A stretch of 42,774 bases of DNA, from the NCBI GenBank assembly GCA_018242645.1, contig JAFEBN010000007.1:1-42774 (forward strand), in the 5' to 3' direction. Under the pieces are notes generated by a model. The model did no database searches, was not told where the DNA came from, and saw nothing but the letters and a program-made list of their open reading frames with translations. Shown here in pieces: positions 1 through 8,097 of this stretch (its first letter is position 1; each line of letters starts with the position of its first letter). The stretch comes from Planctomycetota bacterium. GTDB taxonomy: Bacteria; Planctomycetota; Phycisphaerae; Phycisphaerales; UBA1924. The translations under genes and the position numbers were made by a program.

Positions 1-261
1 GCCCGCTGGAACGGGACGTCCGGTGGCGGCGCGGGCTCCAACTCGATCTACATCGATGATCTGTCCGTGACGCAGGACCATAGCTGCCCCGCCGATTACA
101 ACGGCGACGACATGGTCGACGACGCCGACTTCATCATCTTTGTACCTTCCTACAACAACCTCATCGACTTCCGCGCCGATCTCAACGGCGATGGCTTGAC
201 CGATGATGCCGATTTCTCGATCTTCGCTTCGGCGTACAACGACCTCCTTTGCGCTCCGTAA
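1..261 (+). CDS. C-terminal end of a secreted protein with dockerin-like repeats (partial)
   Basis: The gene enters from the left edge in frame 1 and stops at 259-261; 86 codons are visible and the start lies outside. The visible part ends a Ser/Gly-rich domain (an IYIDDLSV strand typical of the last strand of a jelly-roll or concanavalin-like domain). Two dockerin type I-like calcium loops follow: DYNGDDMVDDADF and DLNGDGLTDDADF, each with a short helix ending in YN. The protein ends LLCAP. Such paired NGDG..DDADF repeats at the extreme C-terminus are common on secreted planctomycete proteins. Whether they bind a cohesin, anchor the protein or act as a sorting tag is not known. The upstream domain cannot be identified here. 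Confidence 0.75.
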   Translation, partial: ARWNGTSGGGAGSNSIYIDDLSVTQDHSCPADYNGDDMVDDADFIIFVPSYNNLIDFRADLNGDGLTDDADFSIFASAYNDLLCAP

Positions 262-289
262 GCGACAGTTCGACTTACTCCGCATTGCT

Positions 290-319
290 AAAAACCCCCG
301 GCCCGAGCCGGGGGTTTTT
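290..319. terminator. Bidirectional Rho-independent terminator
   Basis: An eight-base GC-rich stem (CCCCCGGC / GCCGGGGG) around a CCGA loop is flanked by A5 on the left and T5 on the right, so it can stop transcription from both sides. It sits between the converging dockerin-type gene and the polyketide synthase gene, whose stop codon touches the T-run. Confidence 0.85.
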
Positions 320-1419
320 CATGGCAGGAAAAGCGCCGCTTCTGCGGTGATCCCCGGCCCGAAACTCAGCATGACGCACGGCTTGTCCAGCGTGCGCGAC
401 AACACGCGATTGAGAATAAACAGCGCCGTCGGGCTCGACATGTTGCCGTGTTCGGCAAGCACGTTCTTTGAATCTTCCAGGGCCTTTGCGGGCAGCGTGA
501 GTGCTTCCGCAACCGAGCTCAGAATCTTCGGGCCACCCGGGTGCACGGCCCAACTGCCGATGTCCTCGAGTTGCAAACCCTGCCCGGCAAGCCACCGGCC
601 CAACCACTCGCCGGCGGTCCGCCGAATCGTCCCCGGCAGTTCGATCCCCAGTCGCATCTCGAATCCGTGGTCCCCGACCGCCCAAGCCATCTGGTCACGC
701 GTTTCGGGAATGATGCAGGACGAGAACGACCGCAGATGCGCAGCGCCGCGATTCCCGGTCTGGGAAAGGACCACCGCGGCGGACCCGTCCGCGAACAGGG
801 CATTGGCGACGATCTGATCAGGCTTCGCGCCGTAGTGAAAGTGCGCCGAGCAGATTTCAGTGCAGCACAAAAGAACCCTGGCCCCGGCGTCCGTGCGGAC
901 AAACGCGTCCGCCACACGCAGCGCGTTGAGCGCCGCATGACAGCCCATAAAACCCACGTTGGTCCGCTGAACATGCCGCGGCAGCCCCAATCGCTCCACC
1001 AGATCGACATCCCAACCCGGCGCCCCGAACCCGGTGCACGAAGCGGTGACGAGGTGTGTAATTTCGCTCGCTTTCGAGCTCGCACACTCAAGCGCGAGCG
1101 AAGCGGATCGAGTTGCAAGCGACGAAGCATGCGCGGCGTAGATCGCCATGCGCTCGGACGTCCCCGGCCCCTCGGGGCGACCCGCTGACGCCGTGCGAAA
1201 CCCCCGATCGCCGTCCGCGGCGTCCAGACACACGGACCCCGCCGCCGCGATGCCGCGGCGCTCCACGCCGCTGCGGCGATAGATAAGCTCAACCTGCCGC
1301 TTCGCCTCTTCATTCGCCGGAGGAGACAGCTGCAGAGCCAGCCCGAGCGCCTCTTCCTGCGACAGGATCCTCTCCGGAACCGCCGTGCCGATTCCGAGAA
1401 TGGTCGATTGCGGAATCAT
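319..1419 (-). CDS. Type III polyketide synthase (chalcone/stilbene synthase-like)
   Basis: This 366-residue protein is a homodimeric ketosynthase of the chalcone synthase type that extends an acyl-CoA starter with malonyl-CoA and cyclises the chain. The catalytic triad is complete: Cys160 in NVGFMGCHAALN, His293 in WAVHPGGPKIL and Asn326 in EHGNMSSP. The C-terminal SFGPGITAE matches the family GFGPG loop. The ATG at 1419 overlaps the stop of the upstream oxidoreductase gene (ATGA), so translation is coupled. The open frame continues upstream to 2028, but only through the oxidoreductase coding region, so the longer start is rejected. With a methyltransferase and a flavin enzyme in the same operon, the product is probably an alkylresorcinol, alkylpyrone or derived quinone. 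That product is inference by analogy with the Streptomyces srsABC operon; the substrate cannot be read from sequence. Confidence 0.9.
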   Translation of the reverse strand: MIPQSTILGIGTAVPERILSQEEALGLALQLSPPANEEAKRQVELIYRRSGVERRGIAAAGSVCLDAADGDRGFRTASAGRPEGPGTSERMAIYAAHASSLATRSASLALECASSKASEITHLVTASCTGFGAPGWDVDLVERLGLPRHVQRTNVGFMGCHAALNALRVADAFVRTDAGARVLLCCTEICSAHFHYGAKPDQIVANALFADGSAAVVLSQTGNRGAAHLRSFSSCIIPETRDQMAWAVGDHGFEMRLGIELPGTIRRTAGEWLGRWLAGQGLQLEDIGSWAVHPGGPKILSSVAEALTLPAKALEDSKNVLAEHGNMSSPTALFILNRVLSRTLDKPCVMLSFGPGITAEAALFLP

Positions 1420-2570
1420 GGCGCTCCCGCCAGACGCCAGGGGCCGGCAACAAGCGGCGCAAACAAAGCCGCCGCCGAGGGTGTCGCCGACAACAACGCC
1501 AGTGCGGGCTGCAAGAGCCACGAACGGCGCAGAGCGATGGTCGTCAGGCGGCACGAAACACGTCGCTGACCGACGATCCTTGTCAGCGCATCGCTCCACG
1601 CGCCGGCTCGATACGTCCCGCGCAGCGCAGCTCCGATGTATTTGCTCACCGCCAAGCCGCCAGCCAGGGCCCAGGAAATCCCTTCTCCTGTGAAGGGCTC
1701 CACATACCCCGCGCAGTCGCCGACAACAAATACACCAGGGCCTTCCGCCCGCCGCGTTCTGGTTAGGAGCGGAGTTCCCCGCCAAACCGCCTCGCAAGCG
1801 AACGCGGGATCGACGCGGCAGTATCTCGCGATTTCCGCAACGGCCGCACCGGGGCCACCCGCTCGCTTTGTCGCTCCCGGCGAAAGGGCCGCGGCAACAT
1901 CGACCGTGCCGTCGGACAGCCGGACCGCCCCGAAGTAGCCTTCGACCCCGCAGCGCATCGCGATCAGGTGGCGATCGCATAAATCCGGCCCGAATCGCGC
2001 GGGAAGCCTCGCTCCCACGCCGAACCATGATGTCTTCACGATTTTCGGCCGCCAGTAATCACCCTCGGGAAGACAGGTTCCCGAAAGGCCATCTGCCGCG
2101 ATCACGACTTTCGCACGGATTCGTCGGGTGCACTCTCCGCCGGAGACCGCGACCTCGCACATCGCGTTGTCATGATGATCGACGTGAGCGATTCCGCGCA
2201 GCCGCTCTGCCCCCGCTGCGCACGCGCGCGTCAGGATCAAGTCGTCGAGCAATTCACGCCCGATGGCAACGCCGGTCCCATCGAGTTGAAACTGAGCACG
2301 CCGGGACCCCGCGGCACAGTCAAAGCGCTGAAGAGAAACCCCCGCTTGCCGGGCTGCGGTGCCCAAACCCAGCGTCTCAAGTGAGCGCACCCCCATCGGC
2401 GAAAGGCAACCGCCACAGACTTTTTCACGCGGGAACGCGGCCTTTTCCACAACGACAACATCCCAGCCGTTGCGCGCGCAAACCCAGGCCGCCGCCGCAC
2501 CCGCGGGTCCACCACCGATCACGACGACATCGTGCGTCTCGGTCGTGGTGGTTTCGGAGCGCACACTCAT
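1416..2570 (-). CDS. FAD-dependent oxidoreductase, geranylgeranyl-reductase/hydroxylase family
   Basis: A 384-residue flavoprotein. The N-terminal Rossmann dinucleotide motif VIGGGPAGAAAA is at residues 18-29, with the acidic end of strand 2 at VVVVEKAAFPREKVCGG. This PREKxCGG segment is typical of the geranylgeranyl reductase/PHBH-like group. The second FAD-contact motif VFVVGDCAGYVEPFTGEGIS lies near residue 290. It overlaps its neighbours by four bases at both ends (ATGA), so it is the middle gene of a coupled operon. It probably hydroxylates or reduces the polyketide made by the downstream synthase, as the SrsC flavoprotein does for resorcinolic lipids. A role in isoprenoid reduction is the alternative. 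Confidence 0.8.
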   Translation of the reverse strand: MSVRSETTTTETHDVVVIGGGPAGAAAAWVCARNGWDVVVVEKAAFPREKVCGGCLSPMGVRSLETLGLGTAARQAGVSLQRFDCAAGSRRAQFQLDGTGVAIGRELLDDLILTRACAAGAERLRGIAHVDHHDNAMCEVAVSGGECTRRIRAKVVIAADGLSGTCLPEGDYWRPKIVKTSWFGVGARLPARFGPDLCDRHLIAMRCGVEGYFGAVRLSDGTVDVAAALSPGATKRAGGPGAAVAEIARYCRVDPAFACEAVWRGTPLLTRTRRAEGPGVFVVGDCAGYVEPFTGEGISWALAGGLAVSKYIGAALRGTYRAGAWSDALTRIVGQRRVSCRLTTIALRRSWLLQPALALLSATPSAAALFAPLVAGPWRLAGAP

Positions 2571-3265
2571 TCCGGCCGGCTCCAGACAAGCATCATTCGC
2601 GAAATGCCGCCGAATGAGATGGTTGCCCCACTGAGCCCCGCGCGTTCGGCGATTTCCAGAATTTCACCACGGGTCCAGGCCGCTCGGGCCGAAAGTACCG
2701 CATCGGTATGCACGACGCGGCTTCGCGTGAGCAACCGACTCGCAGCGCCGATGGCCACGGCATTCCAAGCCGATCGGACCAAGTCATTCACGATGACCGT
2801 CCTTGCATGACGAGCCATCCTTGCCAGCAGAGCCTGGGCCTGCTCGCGCTCGAGATGGTGCAAGAACAAGCTGCACACGGCAACATCGAATGCGCCCTTC
2901 CACTCCCTCTCGATCACATCGCAGGTGAAAAAGTCCGCATCCACACCCATGTCGCGGGCCCGGCTCGTGGCGTGATCGATCGCAAGCGGGTTCACATCGC
3001 AGCCGCTGACACGCCACGCGAGCGATCTGGCCTTGGCATAGTTCGCGAGGCGAAGCGCGAAGTCTCCGCTTGCGCACGCAACATCCAGCACCCGGCATGG
3101 CCGGGGGCCCGCCGCCCTGGCGACCGCACCGATCGTGACTCGAGCGGCACCCGACACCGCGTTCAGGCGTGCGAGGCCGCGCAGCGCATGATCCAGCTCC
3201 TTCTTCGGCAGTGCCGGATCATCCATCACTTCGGGCGAGAGCACACGCTTCATTGGATGCCGCAT
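2567..3265 (-). CDS. SAM-dependent class I methyltransferase
   Basis: A 232-residue Rossmann-fold methyltransferase. Motif I is VLDVACASGDFALRLA (about residues 59-74), the acidic ribose-binding end is SGCDVNPLAID, and motif III-IV is FDVAVCSLFLHHL. The C-terminal half resembles the Methyltransf_25/UbiE-like group. An internal Met four codons downstream (MKRV) is an alternative start. It is the first gene of a three-gene operon and its stop overlaps the oxidoreductase start. It is divergent from the FMN reductase gene, with 56 bases between the start codons, so the two promoters must be packed together or overlap. It probably O- or C-methylates the type III polyketide product. Confidence 0.8.
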   Translation of the reverse strand: MRHPMKRVLSPEVMDDPALPKKELDHALRGLARLNAVSGAARVTIGAVARAAGPRPCRVLDVACASGDFALRLANYAKARSLAWRVSGCDVNPLAIDHATSRARDMGVDADFFTCDVIEREWKGAFDVAVCSLFLHHLEREQAQALLARMARHARTVIVNDLVRSAWNAVAIGAASRLLTRSRVVHTDAVLSARAAWTRGEILEIAERAGLSGATISFGGISRMMLVWSRPE

Positions 3266-3321
3266 CCTACCACGGTGTGATATGTTTCCGTCCGGTTCCT
3301 CGCTTCTTGGAAAGGAAATGC

Positions 3322-3903
3322 ATGTCCACGGCGCCCAAGGTTCTCGCGTTTGCCGGCAGCACCCGCAAAGAGTCCTTCAACCGCAAGCTCATCAAGCACG
3401 CCGCCGCGGCGGCCGAGAAGGCAGGAGCACAAGTGACGCTGATCGAGCTGAGCGACTATCCCATGCCGCTGGTCGACCAAGACCTTGAAGCGGCGCAGGG
3501 TCTTCCCGAGAGCGCTCAGAAGCTCAAGAAGCTGATGATCGAGAGCAGCGGATTCCTCATCGGCTCGCCCGAGTACAACAGCTCGGTCACGCCCCTGCTC
3601 AAGAACACGCTCGATTGGATCTCGCGCCCGGTGAAGGGCGAACCCTCGCTGGTCGCGTTTCAGGGGAAAATCGTCGCAATGCTCAGTGCATCGCCGAGTC
3701 CGTTTGGCGGCGTCCGCAGCCAGAATCATCTGCGAGCCGTGCTCTCGCATGTCGGCTCGGTCGTGCTGCCGGAGACGGTGACTATCCCCAACGCTCACGA
3801 CGCGTTCAACGCCGACGGCACGTTCAAGGATCCCAAGCAGCTCGAGCGCGTCGAGAAATGCGTCGGAGCCTTTGTCGCGTTTCTCAGGAAAACGGGCGAT
3901 TAA
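3322..3903 (+). CDS. NADPH-dependent FMN reductase / flavodoxin-fold quinone reductase
   Basis: A 193-residue protein of the NADPH-dependent FMN reductase (SsuE/ArsH/azoreductase-like) family. The N-terminal FMN phosphate loop is FAGSTRKESFNRKL, the second FMN contact is GSPEYNSSVTPLLKN, and the third is LSASPSPFGGVR. The ATG at 3322 was chosen because AAAGGA lies at 3311-3316 and because the flavodoxin fold starts immediately after it; the longer frame upstream runs back into the divergent methyltransferase gene. It probably reduces FMN or quinones in the cytoplasm. Closeness to the polyketide operon makes quinone-lipid chemistry possible but unproven. Before the island inserted, it was the convergent neighbour of tRNA-Glu. 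Confidence 0.85.
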   Translation: MSTAPKVLAFAGSTRKESFNRKLIKHAAAAAEKAGAQVTLIELSDYPMPLVDQDLEAAQGLPESAQKLKKLMIESSGFLIGSPEYNSSVTPLLKNTLDWISRPVKGEPSLVAFQGKIVAMLSASPSPFGGVRSQNHLRAVLSHVGSVVLPETVTIPNAHDAFNADGTFKDPKQLERVEKCVGAFVAFLRKTGD

Positions 3904-3935
3904 AAACGCAACACCCCGCGATCGCTCGCGGGGTG
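3902..3935 (-). terminator. Terminator originally belonging to tRNA-Glu, now separated from it
   Basis: A perfect 10-bp stem (CACCCCGCGA / TCGCGGGGTG) with loop TCGC is followed on the minus strand by TTTTT (A5 at 3902-3906). On the plus strand there is no T-run, so it fits a minus-strand transcript. The only minus-strand gene that would end here is the tRNA-Glu gene whose 3' fragment lies six bases away at 3942. I infer it was that tRNA's terminator before the island inserted. Confidence 0.65.
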
Positions 3936-3941
3936 CTCAAG

Positions 3942-3954
3942 TGACCCCAAGGGG
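3942..3954. repeat. attL: left copy of the tRNA-Glu-derived direct repeat
   Basis: TGACCCCAAGGGG is identical to 17726-17738. Read on the minus strand it is CCCCTTGGGGTCA, the last 13 bases of tRNA-Glu. It is the host's displaced tRNA 3' end and is followed on the minus strand by the old terminator. Confidence 0.8.
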
Positions 3955-4105
3955 GTCCGACACAAGGCCTGATTTCCCGGCAATTTCGAACAATCCAGAC
4001 AGGGGCGGCGCAGCTCTCTCTGGCGGTTCGGGAATTGAAACGGACCCGGACGCCTCCAGGCTGCCGTCGGACGCCGCCCGCCCAGGCCCCATCCCATCGA
4101 CCACG

Positions 4106-4258
4106 ATGCCCCAGGATCAGGAGCTCGCTCTCCTGGTCCGCAAGTGGCCCTTGCTCCCTCCGGAGCTGAGGGCGGGCATTGTCGCCATCGCCAACGCCCA
4201 CCCCGCCCACCCCGCCGGCGGTCCCACCCCGTCACAACAGGAGCCTTCTCATGGCTGA
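4106..4258 (+). CDS. Possible 50-residue protein from the detached integrase tail
   Basis: The ATG at 4106 would start a 50-residue product (MPQDQELALLVRKWPLLPPE...) that overlaps the next gene by eight bases. It has a predicted helix-turn-helix-length segment with a W-P-L-P-P-E-L-R-A-G-I core, similar to tails I recall on planctomycete integrases, and a Pro/His-rich end. No clear ribosome binding site precedes the ATG. It may be translated alone when the island is integrated, or only as the integrase C-terminus when excised. Confidence 0.4.
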   Translation: MPQDQELALLVRKWPLLPPELRAGIVAIANAHPAHPAGGPTPSQQEPSHG

Positions 4259-5435
4259 CATGAAAACCACGATCGGCGCCGACGATGCCGATTTCCAGCG
4301 CGGTATGGACAGGATCAATGCCCGGCTGACCTCTTTCGATCGGTGGGGCAAAGAGATCGGGCGATCGTTCTCGAGCCTGAACAAGGTCATGGGCGGCTTC
4401 GGGGTGATGAACCTGGCCTCTCATGTCACCCAGGCGATAGAGCTTGTCAAGCAATTTGACGAACTTGCCGCCAAGGGAGAACGGCTCAAGGCAACCTTGG
4501 GTGACATCGCGCTCGAGTCCATGAAGGCGTCCAACGCGGGGATCCGGAGCATGTCCGGCGACGCCAACCAGACGGCTCAGGACGTGTTTGCCAAACGGGC
4601 CGAGAGCCTCGAGAAGCTCAACCAGACCGCAACCGAGTACGAGGCCACTCTGCGCCAAATGAGCATTCTGGAAAAGACTCAGTTTCGTGTCGCGACCGCG
4701 AAAAGCTGGATGGACTTGGCCCCCAGCATGAGCGAAATATACGACCCGCTCACTGGCATTCATCGCTACGCCTATCGCATGTACAAGCAGGGCAACGCCG
4801 CAGTCGAATCCGAGATCGAGTCGAAGTGGTCAGACGTTCGGGCCAATGAGGCGCTGGTCACGGGCGCGGCGAGTCGAGAAGCTGAAGCACTGAAGCGCAA
4901 GCAGCAACTCGACGCCGACAAGCAGACCGTCGCCGAGATGCAGCAGACGGCCGCCGAGTCCGCCAAATCATGGCAGGACTGGTTTGACGCACAGTCCAAA
5001 TTCAACCGGGATCGCGACGAGGAGGCTGCCCGCCTCAGGGAGATGTCCGGAGACTCCAAAGGGGCAGATCTCATACGTATGCAATCGCGGCTGCGAGATC
5101 GCATTCGAGAGATCGAAAGCAACGACTCGCTCTCCGCGGCCGACAAGCTCGGCTACATGAGCTCCTATCGAAACGGTGCCGCTCTCGAGGAAGCCGTCAT
5201 CAACGCCCGGTATCTCGCGGAGGATGAAATGCGGCGCCGGCGGCTTGACCAGGGCGCCGCGTTCCACACCATGTCCGGATCGGTCGGAGGAGTGACGTTC
5301 GCTCAGCAGTTGGCAGCGCTTACGCAGCCCGCCGAGAAGCCACTCCTCGAGATGAAGGAAATCCAAGCGAAGATCCTGAAGGAACTCATAACCCGACTGC
5401 CCAAAAGCGGCCTGGTCCCAACTTGGGGAGCGTGA
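4251..5435 (+). CDS. Tail tape-measure-like, coiled-coil phage protein
   Basis: A 394-residue, mostly helical and highly charged protein. The first 60 residues (TIGADDADFQRGMDRINARL..FDRWGKEIGRSFSSLN) resemble the N-terminus of phage tape-measure proteins, where a GADxxxFxRGL unit precedes long coiled coils. The middle (about residues 100-330) is heptad-rich with many Glu, Lys, Arg and Gln. It is short for a tape measure and lacks an obvious transmembrane segment, so a scaffold or minor tail protein is also possible. AGGAG at 4239-4243 supports the ATG. It heads a five-gene plus-strand block. Confidence 0.5.
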   Translation: MADMKTTIGADDADFQRGMDRINARLTSFDRWGKEIGRSFSSLNKVMGGFGVMNLASHVTQAIELVKQFDELAAKGERLKATLGDIALESMKASNAGIRSMSGDANQTAQDVFAKRAESLEKLNQTATEYEATLRQMSILEKTQFRVATAKSWMDLAPSMSEIYDPLTGIHRYAYRMYKQGNAAVESEIESKWSDVRANEALVTGAASREAEALKRKQQLDADKQTVAEMQQTAAESAKSWQDWFDAQSKFNRDRDEEAARLREMSGDSKGADLIRMQSRLRDRIREIESNDSLSAADKLGYMSSYRNGAALEEAVINARYLAEDEMRRRRLDQGAAFHTMSGSVGGVTFAQQLAALTQPAEKPLLEMKEIQAKILKELITRLPKSGLVPTWGA

Positions 5436-5438
5436 AGC

Positions 5439-6236
5439 ATGCCACCGATTGAAGTGACGTACAAGAACACCCTGGACACCGGCTCGGAGAAATCGCTCGA
5501 GCGAGGCCGAATGAAGCGAGAGATCTACTGGGCCAAGACCCGCGACCACCTGCGGGCAATGGACCTTCCGGGCGTTCCCAGGCTCGGAGATGCGATCGGC
5601 CTCGATTATCCCTCTCTGGTCGTCACCAACATTTCCGCACGCCCGCTGGGCGGAATTGACGACAGCAATGGAACCGGCGGGGTGAGCGAGATCGCCGTGC
5701 TTTACACCGAACGCTCGGAGCAACTCAGCGTGCTCTCGAAGGAAGTTCAACCACCGGGCGTAAAGCACACCGTCCTGACGCCGTCGAATGAGTCGGTCGA
5801 CATCGGCATCGACGTAGACGATGAAGGAAATCCGAAGTACAACCGATCCGGACCCGAGACCTTCAACGGCGGGAAGCCCGCGTCCAAACTGGTGGGCCGA
5901 ATCACTGCCGAGGTTTACGACTTCCGTCCCGAGTCGTATGACGTTCCGTATCCATCGCTGATCGCGCTGCAGTCGGACAAAGCCTTGAACAAGACTGCGA
6001 TTGAACTGCCGGCGCCAATCGGGACAACGAAGCCGATCTCCGTCGGCGCGAAGCAGGCTCTTTACATGGCGTTCCGGGTCGAGAAACGACCGGACTCAAT
6101 TCTGATCGTACACGAACTTGCGCTCGCCAACGACTTCGATCATCGATGGTCCGTGGTCGATGCCGATGGCAAAGTCAAGTCGCAGGGCCGGGGCCAGCTT
6201 TACCGCGCGGCCGATTTTGGGGGGCTGTGGGCATGA
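5439..6236 (+). CDS. Hypothetical phage structural (tail-like) protein
   Basis: A 265-residue protein starting three bases after the tape-measure-like gene, with GGGGAG at 5424-5429. It is beta-rich and acidic, with no Cys-rich or enzymatic motif. A segment from about residue 100 to 185 (PPGVKHTVLTPSNESVDIGIDV...) looks like an all-beta domain. It overlaps the next gene by four bases (ATGA). Position after a tape-measure-like gene suggests a distal tail or baseplate part; there is no direct family recognition. Confidence 0.55.
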   Translation: MPPIEVTYKNTLDTGSEKSLERGRMKREIYWAKTRDHLRAMDLPGVPRLGDAIGLDYPSLVVTNISARPLGGIDDSNGTGGVSEIAVLYTERSEQLSVLSKEVQPPGVKHTVLTPSNESVDIGIDVDDEGNPKYNRSGPETFNGGKPASKLVGRITAEVYDFRPESYDVPYPSLIALQSDKALNKTAIELPAPIGTTKPISVGAKQALYMAFRVEKRPDSILIVHELALANDFDHRWSVVDADGKVKSQGRGQLYRAADFGGLWA

Positions 6237-6727
6237 GCACCCGAATTGCCGGAGAGGTGATCCCCGGCGCCCCCATCCGTGCGGAAGACCTGAACCGCAT
6301 CGTGGACGGGCTCGCCCGTCGCTTCCAAGTCACCACGGGGCCCGGCTTGCGAGCGACCATGGGGGCGAACGGCCTCTTCCTTGCGCTGACCGGAGTCGCG
6401 ACAGAATGGATTTTCCCGGCCCGCATTGTGCGAGTCATAAAGGCGAATCCGAATGCCTCACCGACAACGCCCGACTTCCCCGACAACATCTCCTACGAGG
6501 TCAAGGTAATCGGCGAGGGCGGCGCATCGATCCTCCCAATTCAGCCGTCATTCGGTCGGCCGGTAAAGAACGTCGACGCCACGTTCACCAAAATCTATCC
6601 GGCCGCCGTCGGCGCATTCTGTTTCATCCTCCGCGACCGTGACTCAAACGGCGCGATTGTCCCCAAGCTCATTCTCTTTTCCGGCGGCTCGGACGGCGAG
6701 ACCGTTCTTCATGAACTGTGCTCCTGA
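6233..6727 (+). CDS. Hypothetical phage protein, tail-block
   Basis: A 164-residue protein starting with ATGA overlap on the preceding stop. The N-terminus (RIAGEVIPGAPIRAEDLNRIVDGLARRFQV) is helical. The rest alternates beta strands with glycine turns and ends in an acidic patch. Similar short proteins with a PI.A.DLN.IV.GL opening often accompany tail genes in planctomycete islands, but I cannot name the family. Translational coupling to both neighbours indicates a shared role. Confidence 0.5.
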   Translation: MSTRIAGEVIPGAPIRAEDLNRIVDGLARRFQVTTGPGLRATMGANGLFLALTGVATEWIFPARIVRVIKANPNASPTTPDFPDNISYEVKVIGEGGASILPIQPSFGRPVKNVDATFTKIYPAAVGAFCFILRDRDSNGAIVPKLILFSGGSDGETVLHELCS

Positions 6728-6769
6728 CCGCCGGCGAACCGTGTTCAGACATCGAAGGAGATTCCCACT

Positions 6770-7489
6770 TTGCCCATTTCTGCCCAACAACTTGTCGGTC
6801 GCCTCAAGTCGAAAAAGGTCACGCTGCCAAGCGGCATCGAGATCAACCTCCGGACGCTCAGCAGTCTCGAGATCGACGCGATCGCAGACCTCTACCCGCG
6901 GCCAGCTCCTCCACTGGGAAAGAACCCGCTTGCCGGGACTGAGGCTCCGCCGGTTCCTCGGGAAGACGATGTCGGCTATCAGAAGCGACTCCGCCGCTGG
7001 TACGTCGACGTGCGAGCTGCCGAGCTCGCCGCGGCCATGGATTTCGAACATCCGATTGACGACACATCAGAGAGCTTGACGTTCGCGAGCTGTCCCGAGG
7101 CTCGCCGGTCGGCATGGTTTGCGTCCGCCGTTCCTGCGCTCAAGTCGTCCCTCTCTGAGCCTGAGCTGCGGCTTCTGACCGAAGAGATGCACAGCCTTAC
7201 AACCGTTCCACTGGTCAAAGAGGCGATAAGAATCCTCCTGGTCGAACGAGACGAAACGCGGTCGGCGGATGGGGAGAAAGAGATCCAAGTGCCGCAAAAC
7301 TACGACCGGAGCGAACTTGGATTGCTGATGTCGGCCGCCGAGCGCTTTGGCCAAGATCCGCTTCCCTGGATCAACCGGCTCGAGCCCGGGGAGCGACAGC
7401 TGATCCTGGCCCAAGAGCTCATTCGCAAGACCGAGGAAGCCGAGAAGCTGACCGTCCTTGCAGCTGCAGCCAGAATTGCGGCCGGCTGA
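6770..7489 (+). CDS. Tail-assembly-chaperone-like protein
   Basis: A 239-residue protein. The TTG at 6770 is preceded by AAGGAG at 6755-6760, which decides this start. The opening (LKSKKVTLPSGIEINLRTLSSLEIDAI) matches the style of phage tail assembly chaperones, in which a beta hairpin with LPSG is followed by a helical domain. The rest is helical with charged clusters. It ends the plus-strand structural block. The chaperone assignment is tentative. Confidence 0.5.
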   Translation: MPISAQQLVGRLKSKKVTLPSGIEINLRTLSSLEIDAIADLYPRPAPPLGKNPLAGTEAPPVPREDDVGYQKRLRRWYVDVRAAELAAAMDFEHPIDDTSESLTFASCPEARRSAWFASAVPALKSSLSEPELRLLTEEMHSLTTVPLVKEAIRILLVERDETRSADGEKEIQVPQNYDRSELGLLMSAAERFGQDPLPWINRLEPGERQLILAQELIRKTEEAEKLTVLAAAARIAAG

Positions 7490-7518
7490 TCAGGGGTCCC
7501 CGGCAGACGGCTGTTCTA

Positions 7519-8025
7519 TCACACGGGCACCCAATTTTCCGCTGTTCTTGCAGTTGCGGACGAGATCAGCACGTTGTGGGCGAGCAGGCCAAAAAAGACA
7601 ATGCCATTCAAGCAAGCGATGAAGCCAACTGTACTACAAGCCCGCTCCCCCAAAGCAATCCAATATCGGGAGTGCACCCACAAGCCCCGGAGGCCGTTGT
7701 GGCTGACAATCCTCTCTGATGTCAAGTCTTCCAAAAGGCTCACGGTGTGAAAGTACGTGAAGGCTTTCGCAAGGAGCGCGAAGGCTATCCCAGCAAGGAA
7801 GCTGCCCCCTGCAATCTCGGCCAGCGCAACTGAGCCAGACGACTGGATTTCTGTCCGGAACGGGGACAAGCCCAGCATCCCTCCAATTGCTCCTCCCGAA
7901 ATAGCCAACAGCCATGAGTCGACGGATCGAAATGCGATCAGGTGGAGTTCGCGAGCTCTATTGAAGGCGCCAGGAACGTTGTCGACCGGGACGAACCACC
8001 GTTTCCCGCGGCGAGACTCAGACAT
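7519..8025 (-). CDS. Hypothetical three-helix membrane protein in the island
   Basis: A 168-residue protein from the ATG at 8025 (MSESRRGK); a GTG at 8055 would add ten residues. It has three likely membrane segments: around residues 38-58 (SWLLAISGGAIGGMLGLS), 66-94 (VALAEIAGGSFLAGIAFALL) and 139-160 (CSTVGFIACLNGIVFFGLLAH). The basic N-terminus should stay in the cytoplasm. It faces the tail block convergently with only 29 bases between stops. Codon use is less biased than in the surroundings, which suggests cargo rather than a core phage gene. Membrane-associated phage defence or superinfection exclusion is possible but has no motif support. Confidence 0.5.
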   Translation of the reverse strand: MSESRRGKRWFVPVDNVPGAFNRARELHLIAFRSVDSWLLAISGGAIGGMLGLSPFRTEIQSSGSVALAEIAGGSFLAGIAFALLAKAFTYFHTVSLLEDLTSERIVSHNGLRGLWVHSRYWIALGERACSTVGFIACLNGIVFFGLLAHNVLISSATARTAENWVPV

Positions 8026-8097
8026 ACAGCCATGAACCCCCTTTCCTGAAAACACCTCAGGATTGACAGTATCAGAGTACCGAGACGTTGCTTTCGC

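Larger units (their letters stand above)
3941..4258 (+). other. Detached C-terminal coding segment of the integrase
   Basis: From the attL repeat the frame reads VTPRGSDTRPD and stays open to the stop at 4256-4258. The integrase at the other end of the island reads MTPRG across the attR repeat in exactly the same phase. Joining the repeats, as in an excised circle, would therefore append 100 codons (3956-4255) to the integrase in place of FEPLFSG, giving about 525 residues. The segment ends with a compact helix pattern (LVRKWPLLPPELRAGIVAIA) after a Pro/Asp/Ser-rich linker. In the integrated state this part has no integrase start codon upstream. Confidence 0.65.

Noticed and set aside
1420..2028. 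A 203-residue N-terminal extension of the polyketide synthase frame
   Set aside because: It lies wholly within the oxidoreductase gene in another frame, reads as arginine-rich nonsense, and the ATG at 1419 has the ATGA coupling seen elsewhere in the operon.
3902..3935. The hairpin as a terminator for the FMN reductase gene
   Set aside because: There is no T-run on the plus strand; the T5 is on the minus strand, which fits the old tRNA transcript better.
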